Part shown: piece by piece, positions 1-11,091 of the stretch
Layout: each line of letters starts with the position of its first letter
Numbering within the stretch: the stretch's first letter is position 1
DNA from: Edaphochlamys debaryana
Taxonomy: Eukaryota > Chlorophyta > Chlorophyceae > Chlamydomonadales
Assembly (NCBI GenBank): GCA_016858145.1
Contig: JAEHOE010000215.1
Coordinates: 1 to 64,000, forward strand
DNA: 64,000 nt
Reading direction: 5' to 3'
Notes under the pieces: generated by a model
The model's input: the letters and a program-made list of their open reading frames with translations, nothing else
What the model was told of the DNA's origin: nothing
Database searches by the model: none
Position numbers and translations under genes: made by a program

Positions 1-286
1 CCACTCTCCCACCCCCCCACTCTCACCACCCCCATCCCCCACCCACCCACTTCCCACCCCCACTCTGCCACCCCCACTCCCCACCCCCACGTCATCACCC
101 CCAATCCTCCCACCCCACTCCAACACCCCACTCTCCACCCCCACTCTCCAACCCCCACTCCCACACCACCCTATCCATACCCCCACCCACCCCCACTCTC
201 CACCCCCACTCCCTCGCTCCTAACTCCCCCGCGCCCCGTTAATGCGCTTAGCTGACCCAACCTACCAATGCTGTCAATGCCCGCAG

Positions 287-1257
287 AGTCCTCCGTCTCC
301 GACGCCCGCCTGAATGCGCTGCTCAACGGCGTTCGCAACGCCTCCTTCCTGGCGGCGGACGTGGGGCGGGGGCTGCAGGGGCGGCTGGAGGAGCTGGAGG
401 CGGGGGGGGAGGACGCGGGGTGAGGCCGGGGGTTTGAGGGCGGGGAGGGGTGCAGGGGCGGGGGCGGGTGGGGGGAGGGGTGCAGGGGCGGGGGCGGGTG
501 GGGATTCAGGGGTTGCGCCTCACGCGGTGTGCACGGAATGCGGCAGGGGCGTCTGGCATACCCTTTGCCGCGTACCCATTCCCCCTCCTTTCCCCCCTCC
601 CCCCCCCTCCCCACCCCACCCCACCAGCCTGGTGGCCCCAGGGGACCAGGCCGCCGCCGCCGCCGCCCTGCGCGCCTCCACCATCATCGCCGACCCCGCG
701 CGCGGGGGCCTCACGGCGGAGGCCGCCGCCTTTCTGAGCCAGCACCCGGCGGCGCGGCGGCTGGTCTACGTGTCGTGCAACGTGGCGACGCTGGTGAGAC
801 GTTTGGGGGGGGAGGGGGGAGGGAAGGGGGAGGAGGGAAGGGGGGAGGGAAGGGGGAGGAGGGAAGGGGGGAGGGGGGGAGGGGGGCTGGTGTACGTGTC
901 GTGCAACGTGGCGACGCTGGTGAGACCCCGGGGTGACACACAGCGGGTGGAGCGTCGGGGCAGGCTTCAGCCAAGCAACCAGCACAACGGGTGGGCGGGA
1001 GGTGTTCCTCGAGCGGTGGGCGGAGATGTGGGAGGTTGCCCACTTAGACCCCCCCCCCAACCCTCAGCCCCCCTCCATCCCCCCTCCCCCCCCCTTCTCC
1101 CCCCCTCTGCCCCCCTCTTCCCCCCCCCCAAGGCCGCGACCTGGACCGCCTGGTCAACGGCGGCGCCTTCCGCCTAGCTTCCGTCACCCCGGTGGACATG
1201 TTCCCCCACACCGACCACGTGGAGGCGGTGGCGGTGCTGGAGCGGGCGGACTGGTGA
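287..1257 (+). CDS. tRNA (uracil-5-)-methyltransferase, TrmA/TRM2-like, C-terminal part (5' partial)
   Basis: Last three exons of a TrmA/TRM2-type enzyme, which methylates U54 of tRNA (m5U) using SAM. Exons 287-419, 628 to about 800 or 932, and 1133-1257 (TGA). Visible family motifs: DPARGGL (family DPPRxGL), YVSCN with the catalytic Cys, and [14 protein letters not shown] near the C-terminus, ending ERADW. Upstream exons lie before base 1; bases 1-286 are mostly C-rich intron. A 40-bp piece of the middle exon including YVSCN is duplicated (761-800 and 887-926). The strong donor GTGAGA in both copies (after 793, after 919) is out of phase with the last exon. Donors after 800 (GTTTGG) or after 932 (GTGACA) are in phase, so the exact end of the middle exon is uncertain. 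Family identity is clear from motifs. Confidence 0.85.
761..926 (+). repeat. Partial exon duplication (two 40-bp copies) in the TRM2-like gene
   Basis: Bases 761-800 and 887-926 match at 39 of 40 positions. Each copy encodes [12 protein letters not shown] and the start of the splice-donor region. The 86 bases between are a G/A-rich low-complexity tract. If both copies were retained, the catalytic YVSCN motif would be encoded twice, so one copy must be intronic. Confidence 0.9.
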
Positions 1258-2303
1258 TGAGGAGGAGGAGCAGGAGGGGGGAGGCGGAGGGGAGGAGGAA
1301 AGGAGGGGGGTGGCATGGTCGGGCGGCAGCGGCGGGTGCCCCCCCCCCCCCCGCGTAGTGCACAAGCTACGGGGCTGTGCGCTCCGCAGGTAGCGGTATG
1401 CGCGGACGAAGGAGGGAAGGCAGCTGAGCACGGCTTAAGATTACCGGGAGGGGGGAGGTTCGACAGGCAGACTGCTGGCTGCGACTGACTGCGACTCCTG
1501 GGGTGGCAGGGAGGCGGGGGATGAGGCATGAGGGGGAGGATGGGGCGGTGCTGGCGTGGTGGCCAGGTGGTGGCAGGGAGGCGGTGGCGGGGCTTGAGTC
1601 CGCAGGCCGACTGGTGAGGGGGCAGGTGGTAGATACCAGCGGGGGAGGGGTGCACGCGCGCCAGGGGCAGATCAGAATGGAGTACTGCGGGGCGGCTTGA
1701 CGAGGGGGATACCCGTAGAAGGCAGCGCAGGCGCAACATGCGAGCCGGAGGCAACGAGACCAGCTGATGAGCGGGGGTGACAATACGGGACAATACCATG
1801 CCATGATCGGCGGTTGGGCCGGGTGGTTGGGCCGCAATATGGTTGGGCCGGGTGGTTAGGTCGCATTGCCTATGGCGCTGCTGCGTGGAGCACAGGGATG
1901 GTGGCTAGACCGGGCGCCCGCAGTCTGCTGAGCGAGCGGTGCGGCCAGGCGGGAGCTAACTGGCGGCCTCTGGTGGACTGGTGCACTTGTGGCTTCAGTT
2001 CACGCCCGTTGGCATGTATCATGTACATGTAACTACAGGTGCACCTTACGGTACGGTCTCCTTCCGTGCCAGACCGGCAGCCCATGCACAGCCACCGCCA
2101 CGTGCCTGCCAGTCCCGTGCGCCCCACGCCCGGCCTGACCGCGGCCAGCTGCCTTGCGCTCAGCGCGCCTGGCGGTCCTGGCCATAATACTGCAAGCCAT
2201 CATCCCACACATGACACCGTGCTTCACACATCCTATCAGCGTACGGCAGTATCACACTATCCACCCGGTACTCCCAACTGCCGGAAGCAGCTGCGCCTCC
2301 TGC
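1258..2303. other. No gene seen; 3' flank of the TRM2-like gene
   Basis: G-rich low-complexity sequence up to about 1350, then mixed sequence. A short direct repeat of GGTTGGGCCG lies at about 1812-1860. Open frames here are stop-poor GC-rich shadows without family motifs. Confidence 0.5.
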
Positions 2304-2488
2304 CTACAGGTCCCTGACGAAGGCGAGGGGGCTGTCCGCGGGCGCGGTCCACGCCACGGCCCCGGTCTTGGTGTTGTGGAAGAACGAGGCTCCGTCGGCG
2401 TCCGTCATGGCGGTCCACGCCAGCTCCTCGGGGGCGGTCCACACGGTCTCGCCCGTCTCCACGTGGAAGAAGTAGGGGGCGCCCGTGA
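2304..2488 (-). pseudogene. Orphan third copy of the last exon of the ankyrin/WW gene
   Basis: A 185-base minus-strand exon with the same length, acceptor and TAG stop as the last exons at 6282-6466 (-) and 10714-10898 (+). It encodes two WW-like units (YFFHVETGETVWTAP, SFFHNTKTGAVAWTAP) and ends AFVRDL. Homology continues into the upstream intron to about 2560 and then stops; no copies of exons 1-5 follow. It is a 3'-only duplicate with no visible promoter or start, so probably non-functional. It has the same orientation as the 6282-8247 gene and is separated from it by the kinase-like gene. Confidence 0.8.
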
Positions 2489-2840
2489 CTGGGGGGGAGG
2501 GGGAGCGCGGGGAGGGGCGGATGCGGGGGAGGGCGGGGAGGAAGGGGTCGCGAGCGCCGGGGGAAAGGGAATCGTGGATGGGCCGTGGCCTTGGTCCGCT
2601 CGCGCCGCCGCCACACACCACCTACTTCTCTTTCCGAGGTCTACACACGGTCGCGGGGCTTCGTCCTTTTATCTACGCCTGCCAAAGCAAGCTTTTCGCC
2701 CAAGACAGCTCTGACAGCTCCACAGCTTCAGTTTTGAAGCCTCCGAGCACACACCCGATCAAGCTGCACACTGACTAGCTACACTCTTGGGGTTTATGTA
2801 GGCGAAGGAAAGCGCCCTGCCAGGCCGCGCGGGGAACAGC

Positions 2841-5380
2841 ATGGCGGGCCACATGGCCGTGGCCCTGCTTCAAAACCGGCTGGAGGAGGTTGACAAGGAG
2901 TTCAAGAAGACCGAGGCTGAGCTGCTGGCAACAGGGGAAAGGTTTGGCAGCAACCCCCAGGACGCAGTCGTCAAATTCAAGCACGGGCGCCTCATCGCAG
3001 CCCTCGCACGCCAAGATGCTCACCGGAGGCACCTGGTCGAGCAGTTGGCAAAAGGTGCGCGCTATCACTGCAGTAGCGTCGAGCTTCGAGGCTGACAGCG
3101 CGCGAGCAGCGAGGTTGGCCTGACACTCCCACGCACGCTTCCACGGAATTTACACCCAACTGCCCCCCGGCCGCTCCCTTGTCTCGCAGTCGCGGTGGCA
3201 GAAGTCCGTAAGTTCTTATGGGACGGTGTGTTGTGGAGGGTTAGGTAGGGAGAGGATGGAGAAGAGGGCGCGCACAGAAAACGGCAACCCGCCCGCTTGA
3301 GGCTTTACACCCGTGCTGTGACTGACCTCCAGCACCGTGCCCCCTGGCCGCAAGCAGGCGCAGCGGCTGGCCTGGGCTACCTGGATGTGGGGAGCGCTGC
3401 AGTGTGCGGCGGTGAGGTGTCGTTGGTCACTCTGATGTATGTGGAAATGGATCGGGCGACACGGGTCACGGCACGGTTTTGTGAGGGTGGGCTCTGTGTG
3501 AGGGGCACGCTGCTGGTTCGCGCAACGCCCCGCGCCGAACAGCATGTTTTGGGATCTTCGCTGGCGCTTTTGTACTAGTGCTGACTGTTGGTACTACACA
3601 CGTACGCCAACGATCGAAAGGGTTGCAGCGTGGGCCCCCGCCGCCCCTTCGCCCCCGCCACCCCTCCATCTGCGTCCGCCCAGGCTGCGTGTGCGCCCCG
3701 CCGCTCCCGTCTTGCTGCAGGCGCGGCGGCGGGAGCAGGCGCTGGCGACACGTCAGCAGGCGGTGAGCTGTCGTGCATTGGTCACCGGCCCTGGGCTGGG
3801 AGCCTTTGTGATGACCAGGGTGCGTGTGCGGGAGGCGGTCTTCGGCTGGGGGTGTGTACCCCACACAGAGCCCCACCTCCACGCACCCCCACCTTCACCC
3901 CCACCGACACGCACATCACCCCCACCGACACGCACCCCCACCGACACAGCGCCCAGCTAGCGGGCGGCGCCTTAACCTTGCTCGCCCTCGGGCCCCAGTA
4001 CCCCCAGCTCCTTGCTTGCATGCATGGACGGGCATACGTAGGGGTTACGGGGAGGGAGTGATAGCTGCGGGGCCGCCGAGGGAACTCGCACCGTGATCCG
4101 CAGCCTGTGCGCCCGAAACGCGAGCGCCGTCCCTTCCTTCCCAGGCTGCCCAGGCCTTGCAGCCACTCAGCAGCCCCCAGCACGGGTGTGGGGAGCACGG
4201 CGGCAGGAGCCGGTGACGAGGCGGCGCCGAACGAAAGCCCCAGGACCGGAGCTCCGCAGAGTGGCGACGCCGCTGGCCCCGGAGCCCGCCCCTGCCGCAG
4301 CGGCACGGCCGCCCCAGCCGTCGCCGCAGCCGCAGCCGCCGCCACAGCCGCCGCCGCCGCCGCAGCCACAGCCGCCGCCACAGCCGGCCGATGTGCGTGC
4401 GGCGCCTTCGCGCGTGCTCCTGGTCTTCCACGAGGGGCAGGCGCGGCAGGGCAGCGAGGGCTTCGTGGCGGACGGCACGTGCGACGGCGTGGAGTGCGTC
4501 ATGAAGCTGCTGGGGCCAAACCCCAGCGGCCTGGCGGCGCACGCGCGGGAGCTGGCGGCCTACGCCGCGCTCGAGCCCCTGCAGGTAGCTTACGTAAGAT
4601 CATGGATAGATGGTCTTGACGAGACCTCATGTATTTGGCTGCCGTGCGTGCACCCCGCCGGAGCCTCTGACTGTACCGGTAACCGCTGTAACCAATTGTA
4701 ACCAGTTGTAACCACCGTTGTAACCACCGTTGTAACCACTGGAACCCCTGCAGGGGCGGCAGGTGCCAGAGCTGCGGGCCTGGGGCGACATCCGCTGGGG
4801 CGTGCGCTTCCTGGCGCTGCGGCGGCTGGACGGGGCGCAGCCGCTGAGCCGCCTGCCGCGCCCGCTGCCGCCGGGGGTGGCGGCCGCGGCACTGGCGGCG
4901 CTGGAGGCGGTGCAGGCCGCCTGCCCGCGCTTCGTGCACGGCGACGTGCGGCTGTCCAACTTCATGTGGGTCGGACCGGAGGGGGCTGCAGCCGAGGAGG
5001 CAGGGGGCGCGGAGGAGGAGGAGGCGCTGCAGCCGCAGCCGAATCCGGATCAGGATTCAGTTTCGGCTCCGGAGCCGGATTCGCAGCAGCCGGAGCCGGG
5101 GCCCGAGCGCGCCGCCGCCGGGAGCGGGGACGGGGGCGGGGGCGGCGGCGCGCCCGGTTCCGGGGCGGCGCGGCTGCGCTGTGTGCTTCTGGACTTTGGC
5201 CGGTCGCGGCTGGACGGGGATGCGTCGCAGCAGCAGCGGGAGCGGGAGCAGCTGCGGGGGCTGCTGGCGGCGGCGCAGCAGGAGCAGGAGGAGGAGGAGA
5301 CGGATTCCGAGGAGGAGGAGACGGAGGAGGAGACGGAGTCCGAGGGGGAGGAGGAGGGTCTGGGGGAGGAGGAGGTGTAG
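2841..5380 (+). CDS. Protein-kinase-like phosphotransferase with coiled-coil N-terminus and acidic tail
   Basis: Model of 446 aa with phase-consistent exons 2841-3054, 3190-3207 (18 nt), 3721-3762, 4145-4584, 4754-5380 (TAG). The N-terminal 70 residues are charged and helical (MAGHMAVALLQNRLEEVDKE), likely coiled coil. A Pro/Gln/Ala-rich linker follows, with a (PQPQPP)-type tract at 4310-4385. The C-terminal half carries a kinase-like core: CVMKLL (possible ATP-binding Lys), HGDVRLSNFM (catalytic-loop HGD...N) and LLDFGRS (DFG), then a Glu/Asp-rich tail ending GLGEEEV. An Ala/Glu/Gln/Pro-rich insert separates HGD from DFG. The glycine loop is not obvious, so activity cannot be assumed. The loop resembles RIO/APH-type kinase-like proteins more than canonical Ser/Thr kinases. 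The substrate is unknown. The 18-nt exon and the 5' start are the least certain parts. Confidence 0.6.
3885..3952 (+). repeat. Short tandem repeat in intron of the kinase-like gene
   Basis: Imperfect direct repeats of CACCCCCACCGACACG spread over about 70 bases in intron 3. Low-complexity expansion; no coding role seen. Confidence 0.7.
4680..4742 (+). repeat. TGTAACCA microrepeat in intron
   Basis: Six or so repeats of TGTAACCA / TGTAACCACCGT in the last intron (4585-4753) of the kinase-like gene. The core contains TGTAA, which is also the algal polyadenylation signal. Whether it promotes premature 3' ends is unknown. Confidence 0.7.
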
Positions 5381-6069
5381 CCGAGGTGTAGCCGAGGCGA
5401 GATGGGGGTGCTGGACGGCGGCAGTAGGGGTTGTCCAGGCAGCAGGTTTGGGTGTGGGGATGTCGGGTAGGAAGGCAGGGGCTGCAGGTGCACACGGGCG
5501 GGGGAGACGACGACTTGGCGGGGCCGGCATTACGGGCAATGCGCATTTCATTTAGCTGAGTTGAGCTGCCGGCGCACGCTGGGGGCAGCCTTGGAAGGGA
5601 GGAGGGGAAGTCGGACCCCAGCGCTGGTGGCTTGCCAGGCGGGCTGGCCGCCCCTTTTGACCGGTTGCAGGGCCCCCCCGCAGTGCACAACCCCGTGTGG
5701 GAAGCGCAATGCCCATGCAGTTTATCTGCTTGCGTACCGTGAGCCTGCCAGTATGATATCATCATGATAGGATCTGAGGCCTGGCGGACTTCTCGATGAC
5801 TGGGGTTGGGCTTGGAGGCGGGGCTGCATACCGACAGAAGTGCAGGAGTAGCGTGCAGGTTAAGCCTGGCGGAGACACGGCGATGCGGCCGCACGGGATG
5901 GGAGCTCCCGTGAGAGGCCTTGCGCATGGGGGGAGCAGGCTGCAGTTGGGCAGCACCGGCTGCAAGTTGGCTGTGCGGACCCTTGTGGCAGGGGGTGGCG
6001 TGGGGCTGCCGAACGTGCGTGAGTCATTTCCACTCAGCAGTTGGCGCGGTGGATGTGGATGGCTCGCGG
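5381..6069. other. Convergent 3' region, no gene seen
   Basis: Lies between the TAG of the kinase-like gene (+) and the 3' end of the minus-strand ankyrin/WW gene. It holds only short unconvincing open frames and is presumed 3' UTRs. Confidence 0.5.
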
Positions 6070-6090
6070 GGTGAACTCATGTACAGGAAG

Positions 6091-6095
6091 TTACA
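6091..6095 (-). terminator. TGTAA polyadenylation signal of minus-strand ankyrin/WW gene
   Basis: TGTAA on the minus strand about 190 bases after the stop. The mirror copy has TGTAA at 11087-11091 in matching surrounding sequence, so the signal was duplicated with the gene. Confidence 0.55.
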
Positions 6096-6281
6096 TTAGA
6101 AGTCACACTTCGTTGGTACGCTTGGTACTGAAAGCCCAAGGCCAAAGTCGCCAAACTACAGTAAATGCAAGCCAAGACCACATCAGTGCTTTCTCCAGAT
6201 CAGTCTACGACAGTAGAAGTACCTTCACATCACTCTCCGACAGTAGCTATATCATGAGGGATTCGAGCTAGCTGCGCCCGC

Positions 6282-8247
6282 CTACAGGTCCCTGACGAAG
6301 GCGAGGGGGCTGTCCGCGGGCGCGGTCCACGCCACGGCCCCGGTCTTGGTGTTGTGGAAGAACGAGGCTCCGTCGGCGTCCGTCATGGCGGTCCACGCCA
6401 GCTCCTCGGGGGCGGTCCACACGGTCTCGCCCGTCTCCACGTGGAAGAAGTAGGGGGCGCCCTTGACTGGGGGGGAGGGGAGGGGGGGGGGGAGGGGAGG
6501 GGAGGGCGGGGGGGAAGGGTGAGGCGAGGACGCAAACAAGTAAGGGTCACGAGCTCCGGTCCCGCCCGGCCTCCACACTGCTCTACTGTATCAGACGCAT
6601 CCCCCTGGCTCACCCTCGTCCGCCAGCTCCCTCCACGCGGTGGAGTACTTGGGGTCCGTGTAGGCGAACTCGCCGGTGGCGGCGTTGTACCACCGGGCGT
6701 TTGCGGTGCGGGCGAGCTCGGCGGCGAGGTCGGCGGGCAGCTCGGCGGGGATGGTGGCGGAGGAGACGCGGGCGGCCCAGTTGAGCCACAGCTCGGTGCC
6801 GTCGGCGGCGGTGACGCGGGCCCAGGCCAGGGCGGGGGGCACGGAGGTGAGCTTCTGGCCCGTCATGGTGTTGATGTAGCTGGGGGTGTTTGGGGGATGG
6901 AGGGGGCAGGGGGGGAGGGGGGTGCATGAGAGAAGGGGGCAGGGTGCCGGGGTGCAGGCTGACGCAGAGGAGGCACCGGCCCATGCCCCGCTGTCTCCCC
7001 CCACGGCACCCGCCCCCACCTGACTGGGTGCCCCTGCACGGTGACCCGCTGCCAGGCGCAGGAGGGGGGGGCGGTCCAGCGGGACTCGCCGGTGGAGGGG
7101 TTCCAGTAGTAGGTCTCTAGGGGGGGCGGAAAGAGGGGAGGGAGAGGAGTGCGGGATGAGCGAGCTGTGAGAGGGAGAGTCAACTCCACCCACACCACAT
7201 CAGCCCCCAACCCGTGATCTCCTTTGCGTCGTCACCCTTCCCCCCCAGTTCCCCTGAGCCCCTCTCACCTCCCTTCTTGTCCGCCTTGAGCCACGCCCCC
7301 GGAGCCGCCTCGAAGCCCATGGCTCCCTTGGCGTCGTACAGCGACAGAAGCTCGGAGGCGCCCGAGCTGACGGCGGCGGAGCGGGCGGGGACGCCGGAGC
7401 GGTCCTTCTGCGGAGGGGGGGAGGGGAGAGGAAGGGCGGAGGGGGGCAGAGGGAGGGGTAATGAGGTAAGGGACACGAGAGCCTGGAGAACGCTTCAAGA
7501 CAAGGAGGCGGGCCGATCGCGAGGGCGCAAGGTCTGTTAATGACACGGACCCGGACCCGCCCTTCCCTCAGCCCCCCCCGCCCCCCCCTCCCGCCCCCAG
7601 CCAACTCACCGCGGCCGGGTCCGCCCCGTGCGCCAGCAGCGCCCGTGCGATGGGCAGGCTGTTGGCCTGCAGCGCCAGGGCCAGGGGGGTGGAGCCGCTG
7701 GCGGGGTCCACGGCCTTGGCCAGGGCGCCGTGCTCCAGCAGGGCCAGAACGACCCGGGGGTCGCGCGTGCGGACCGCCTCCACCAGCGGCAGCCGGCGGC
7801 TCGAGTCGGGGGTGTTGACGTCGATGCCCTTGGCCATGAGCTCCTGGTTGATGGCGTGCAGGTTGGCCTGGGGGAGGGGAGGGGTTGGGGAGGGGTTGGG
7901 GAGGGGGTGAAGGCGGGGTTGAAGGCGGGGGAAGGCGAGGAGGCACCGCGACGCACGAGAATGCGTGAGGATGCTTGCAGCGCGGCGCATGATCTGTGTG
8001 CAGGCTCAAACTGAATGGCGTAGATTATGTCACATGTACGAGCCTGAAGGGCTTGGGAGCTGAGGCGTCGTCTGTTGCGCGAGTCGTGTCGCGCGGGATG
8101 GATGGATCGAAGGGTCGCGCGAAGACGGCCCGAGCGGCGCCTCACCTTCTGCACCTCGGCTACGAGGCGGTCGGTGGAGACCTTCTGAGCGGTGGCCGCC
8201 GCGCCCAGAGCGCAGAGGGCCACCAGGGCCAGGAGGGCGCGAGCCAT
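6282..8247 (-). CDS. Secreted ankyrin plus WW-like repeat protein, minus-strand copy
   Basis: 348 aa from six exons: 8146-8247, 7610-7867, 7269-7407, 7020-7116, 6614-6879, 6282-6466 (TAG). All boundaries are GT-AG and phase-consistent. Residues 1-20 (MARALLALVALCALGAAATA) form a signal peptide. Exon 2 (about residues 35-120) holds ankyrin-like units (VDPASGSTPLALALQ, ARALLAHGADPAA). Exons 4-6 hold five WW-like units with the pattern aromatic-x-N-x-x-T-G-x4-W-x-x-P, for example YYWNPSTGESRWTAPP, RWYNAATGEFAYTDP and FFHNTKTGAVAWTAP. WW and ankyrin domains bind proteins and are usually cytosolic, so export is unusual. It is nearly identical (only a few substitutions) to the plus-strand copy at 8898-10898. 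Function is unknown. Confidence 0.85.
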
Positions 8248-8289
8248 GTCGGCGTCGCGACGGCGAGGGAGCCTACGGGCTTGCATTCG

Positions 8290-8855
8290 ATGAGTGGGTG
8301 GGTGCTGACAAGTTGGAGCGAGGTGTTGCGGAGGAGATTTATGCATGCTCGGTAAGAGGGCGGGGCTTATAAGGGCGGCCCATGCAGACAGTTGCCGCAT
8401 GACACGACTCCGCCAACCCCCCGAGCGCCTCGCTTTGGGCTCCGACGCCGCTCCGAGCTGCCCCTAGGATCGAGCTAGCTTCATGAGCCCCACCTCTGAG
8501 CGGCCCTGGTGTGCGCCGTGAACCTGTGCCTCGCCTCGAAAGGCCTCGGGCGCTGCCTCGCGTCGCGTGGGCGAGCATGGCGGCGGTTGCGCGCGCTGTA
8601 GCAAGCCGCGCTCATCGAGGCGCGCTTGGCCCTGGCGGCGCAGGCCCTCTCGGTAAGTGAACACCCTACAGAACGTGTGCGGGGGTAAAAGGATGTCGGG
8701 GGGCGCGGCGCGACGCCTGGGGTCGAACGCGAGGCACGCGGGAGTTGGACCCGCCGTACAGCAGTGTGTGCCGGAGCTCAAATAGCCGCAAGCTTGCTCC
8801 CAGAGTCGGCATAAGTAGCGAGTTCCATCTCCACTGCACTTCACTCACAACCACG
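8290..8855. promoter_or_regulatory. Non-duplicated spacer with divergent promoters
   Basis: The only unique sequence between the two divergently oriented start codons. It has a GC-rich element and the palindromic TATA-like CTTATAAG at 8367-8374, about 120 bases upstream of the minus-strand ATG. On the plus side there is only a weak A/T-rich spot (GCATAAGTAG near 8809). Since the spacer is not mirrored, the two copies probably have different promoters. Confidence 0.4.
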
Positions 8856-8897
8856 CCGTTGCAGGCCCGTAGGCTCCTGCACCGTCGCGACGCCGAC

Positions 8898-10898
8898 ATG
8901 GCTCGCGCCCTCCTGGCCCTGGTGGCCCTCTGCGCTCTGGGCGCGGCGGCCACCGCTCAGAAGGTCTCCACTGACCGCCTCGTAGCCGCGGTGCAGAAGG
9001 TGAGGCGCCGCTCGGGCCGTCTTCGCGCGACCCTTCGATCCATCCATCCAGCGCTACATGACCTCGCGCAACAGGCGACGCCTCAGCTCCCCCAGCCCTG
9101 CAAGCTTGCACATGTGACATCATCTACACATTCAGTCTGAGCCTGCACACAGATCACGCGCCGCGCTGCAAGCATCCCACGCATGCGCATGCTCGTGCGT
9201 CGCGGTGCCTCCTCGCCTTCCCCCGCCTTCACCCCCTCCCCACCCCTCCTCCTCCTCCCCCCCCCCAGGCCAACCTGCACGCCATCAACCAGGAGCTCAT
9301 GGCCAAGGGCATCGACGTCAACACCCCCGACTCGAGCCGCCGGCTGCCGCTGGTGGAGGCGGTCCGCACGCGCGACCCCCGGGTCGTTCTGGCCCTGCTG
9401 GAGCACGGCGCCCTGGCCAAGGCCGTGGACCCCGCCAGCGGCTCCACCCCCCTGGCCCTGGCGCTGCAGGCCAACAGCCTGCCCATCGCACGGGCGCTGC
9501 TGGCGCACGGGGCGGACCCGGCGGCGGTGAGGGCAGGGGCGAGAGGGGACGGGAGGGGGGGGGGCAGAGATACTGAAGGGGTCCTGTCGGTCTGATTCAG
9601 CAGCCCCCGTGCCCACCGCTCTTCACCTCCCAGCCTCCTTGTCTTGAAGCGTTCTGCAGGCTCTCTCGTTCCTTACATCCTTACCCCTCCCTCTGCTCTT
9701 CTGCACCCCTCCGCCCTTCCTCTCCCCCCCCACCGCAGAAGGACCGCTCCGGCATCCCCGCCCGCTCCGCCGCCGTCAGCTCGGGCGCCTCCGAGCTTCT
9801 GTCGCTGTACGACGCCAAGGGAGCCATGGGCTTCGAGGCGGCTCCGGGGGCGTGGCTCAAGGCGGACAAGAAGGGAGGTGAGAGGGGCTCAGGGGGGCTG
9901 AGGGGGAGGGGAGGGCGATGGCATGCAAAGGAGATCCCGGGTTGGGGACCGATGTGGTGTGAGCGGAGTTGACCCTCCCTCTCTGAGCTTGCTCATCCCG
10001 CACTCCTCTCCCTCCCCTCTGTCCGCCCCCCCTAGAGACCTACTACTGGAACCCCTCCACCGGCGAGTCCCGCTGGACCGCCCCCCCCTCCTGCGCCTGG
10101 CAGCGGGTCACCGTGCAGGGGCACCCAGTCAGGTGGGGGCGGGTGCCGTGGGGGGAGACAGCGGGGCATGGGCCGGTGTCTCCTCTGCGTCAGCCTGCAT
10201 TCCGGCACCCTGCCCGCTTCTCTTATGCACCCCCCTGCCCCCTGCCCCCTGCCCCCCCCCCAGCTACATCAACACCCTCACGGGCCAGAAGCTCACCTCC
10301 GTGCCCCCCGCCCTGGCCTGGGCCCGCGTCACCGCCGCCGACGGCACCGAGCTGTGGCTCAACTGGGCCGCCCGCGTCTCCTCAGCCACCACCCCCGCCG
10401 AGCTGCCCGCCGAGCTCGCCGCCGAGCTCGCCCGCACCGCCAACGCCCGGTGGTACAACGCCGCCACCGGCGAGTTCGCCTACACGGACCCCAAGTACTC
10501 CACCGCTTGGAGGGAGCTGGCGGATGAGGGTGAGGCACTGAGGCAGGGGTGCAGGAAAGGGCGGGGGACGGAATGGGACGGTCGGGGTACACATGCGCAT
10601 TGGCGCTCGCGCGTGGCCCTTCCTTGCATCCTCACCCACCTGGCCCTTCCTCCCCGCCCTCATCCTTCCCCCCTCACCCGCACCCCCTGCCCTCCCCTCC
10701 GCCTCCCCCTCAGTCACGGGCGCCCCCTACTTCTTCAACGTGGAGACGGGCGAGACCGTGTGGACCGCCCCCGAGGAGCTGGCGTGGACCGCCATGACGG
10801 ACGCCGACGGAGCCTCGTTCTTCCACAACACCAAGACCGGGGCCGTGGCGTGGACCGCGCCCGCGGACAGCCCCCTCGCCTTCGTCAGGGACCTGTAG
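8898..10898 (+). CDS. Secreted ankyrin plus WW-like repeat protein, plus-strand copy
   Basis: 348 aa from exons 8898-8999, 9269-9526, 9739-9877, 10036-10132, 10264-10529, 10714-10898 (TAG). The architecture matches the minus copy: signal peptide, two to three ankyrin-like units, a short linker exon (KDRSGIPARS), then five WW-like units. Differences from the minus copy are single residues, for example A for E near residue 31, I for V in GIPARS, and N for H in YFFNVETG. Both copies keep open frames and canonical splice sites, so both look functional. The protein would enter the secretory route and could be extracellular, or reside in a compartment reached by an N-terminal hydrophobic leader. 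The binding partner is unknown. Confidence 0.85.
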
Positions 10899-11086
10899 GC
10901 GGGCGCAGCTGGCTCGAATCACTCTTGAAACGTATACTGTTGCAGACTGATGTGAAGGTAGTTCGATTGTCGTAGATTGATGTGGATAAAGCACTGCTGT
11001 GATCTTGGTTTACATCCAATGTGGCCATGGGCACGGGGCACCTGGCAAATGGGCTGCTGAGCATGGATGGGATTCAGGTTCTGATG

Positions 11087-11091
11087 TAACT
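11087..11091 (+). terminator. TGTAA polyadenylation signal of plus-strand ankyrin/WW gene
   Basis: TGTAA about 190 bases after the TAG, in a context (ACTTCCTGTACATGA) mirrored at 6077-6095 in the other arm. Confidence 0.55.

Noticed and set aside
171..614. Pro/Ser-rich open frame at the window start
   Set aside because: Produced by C-rich intron low complexity on the strand opposite the TRM2-like exons.
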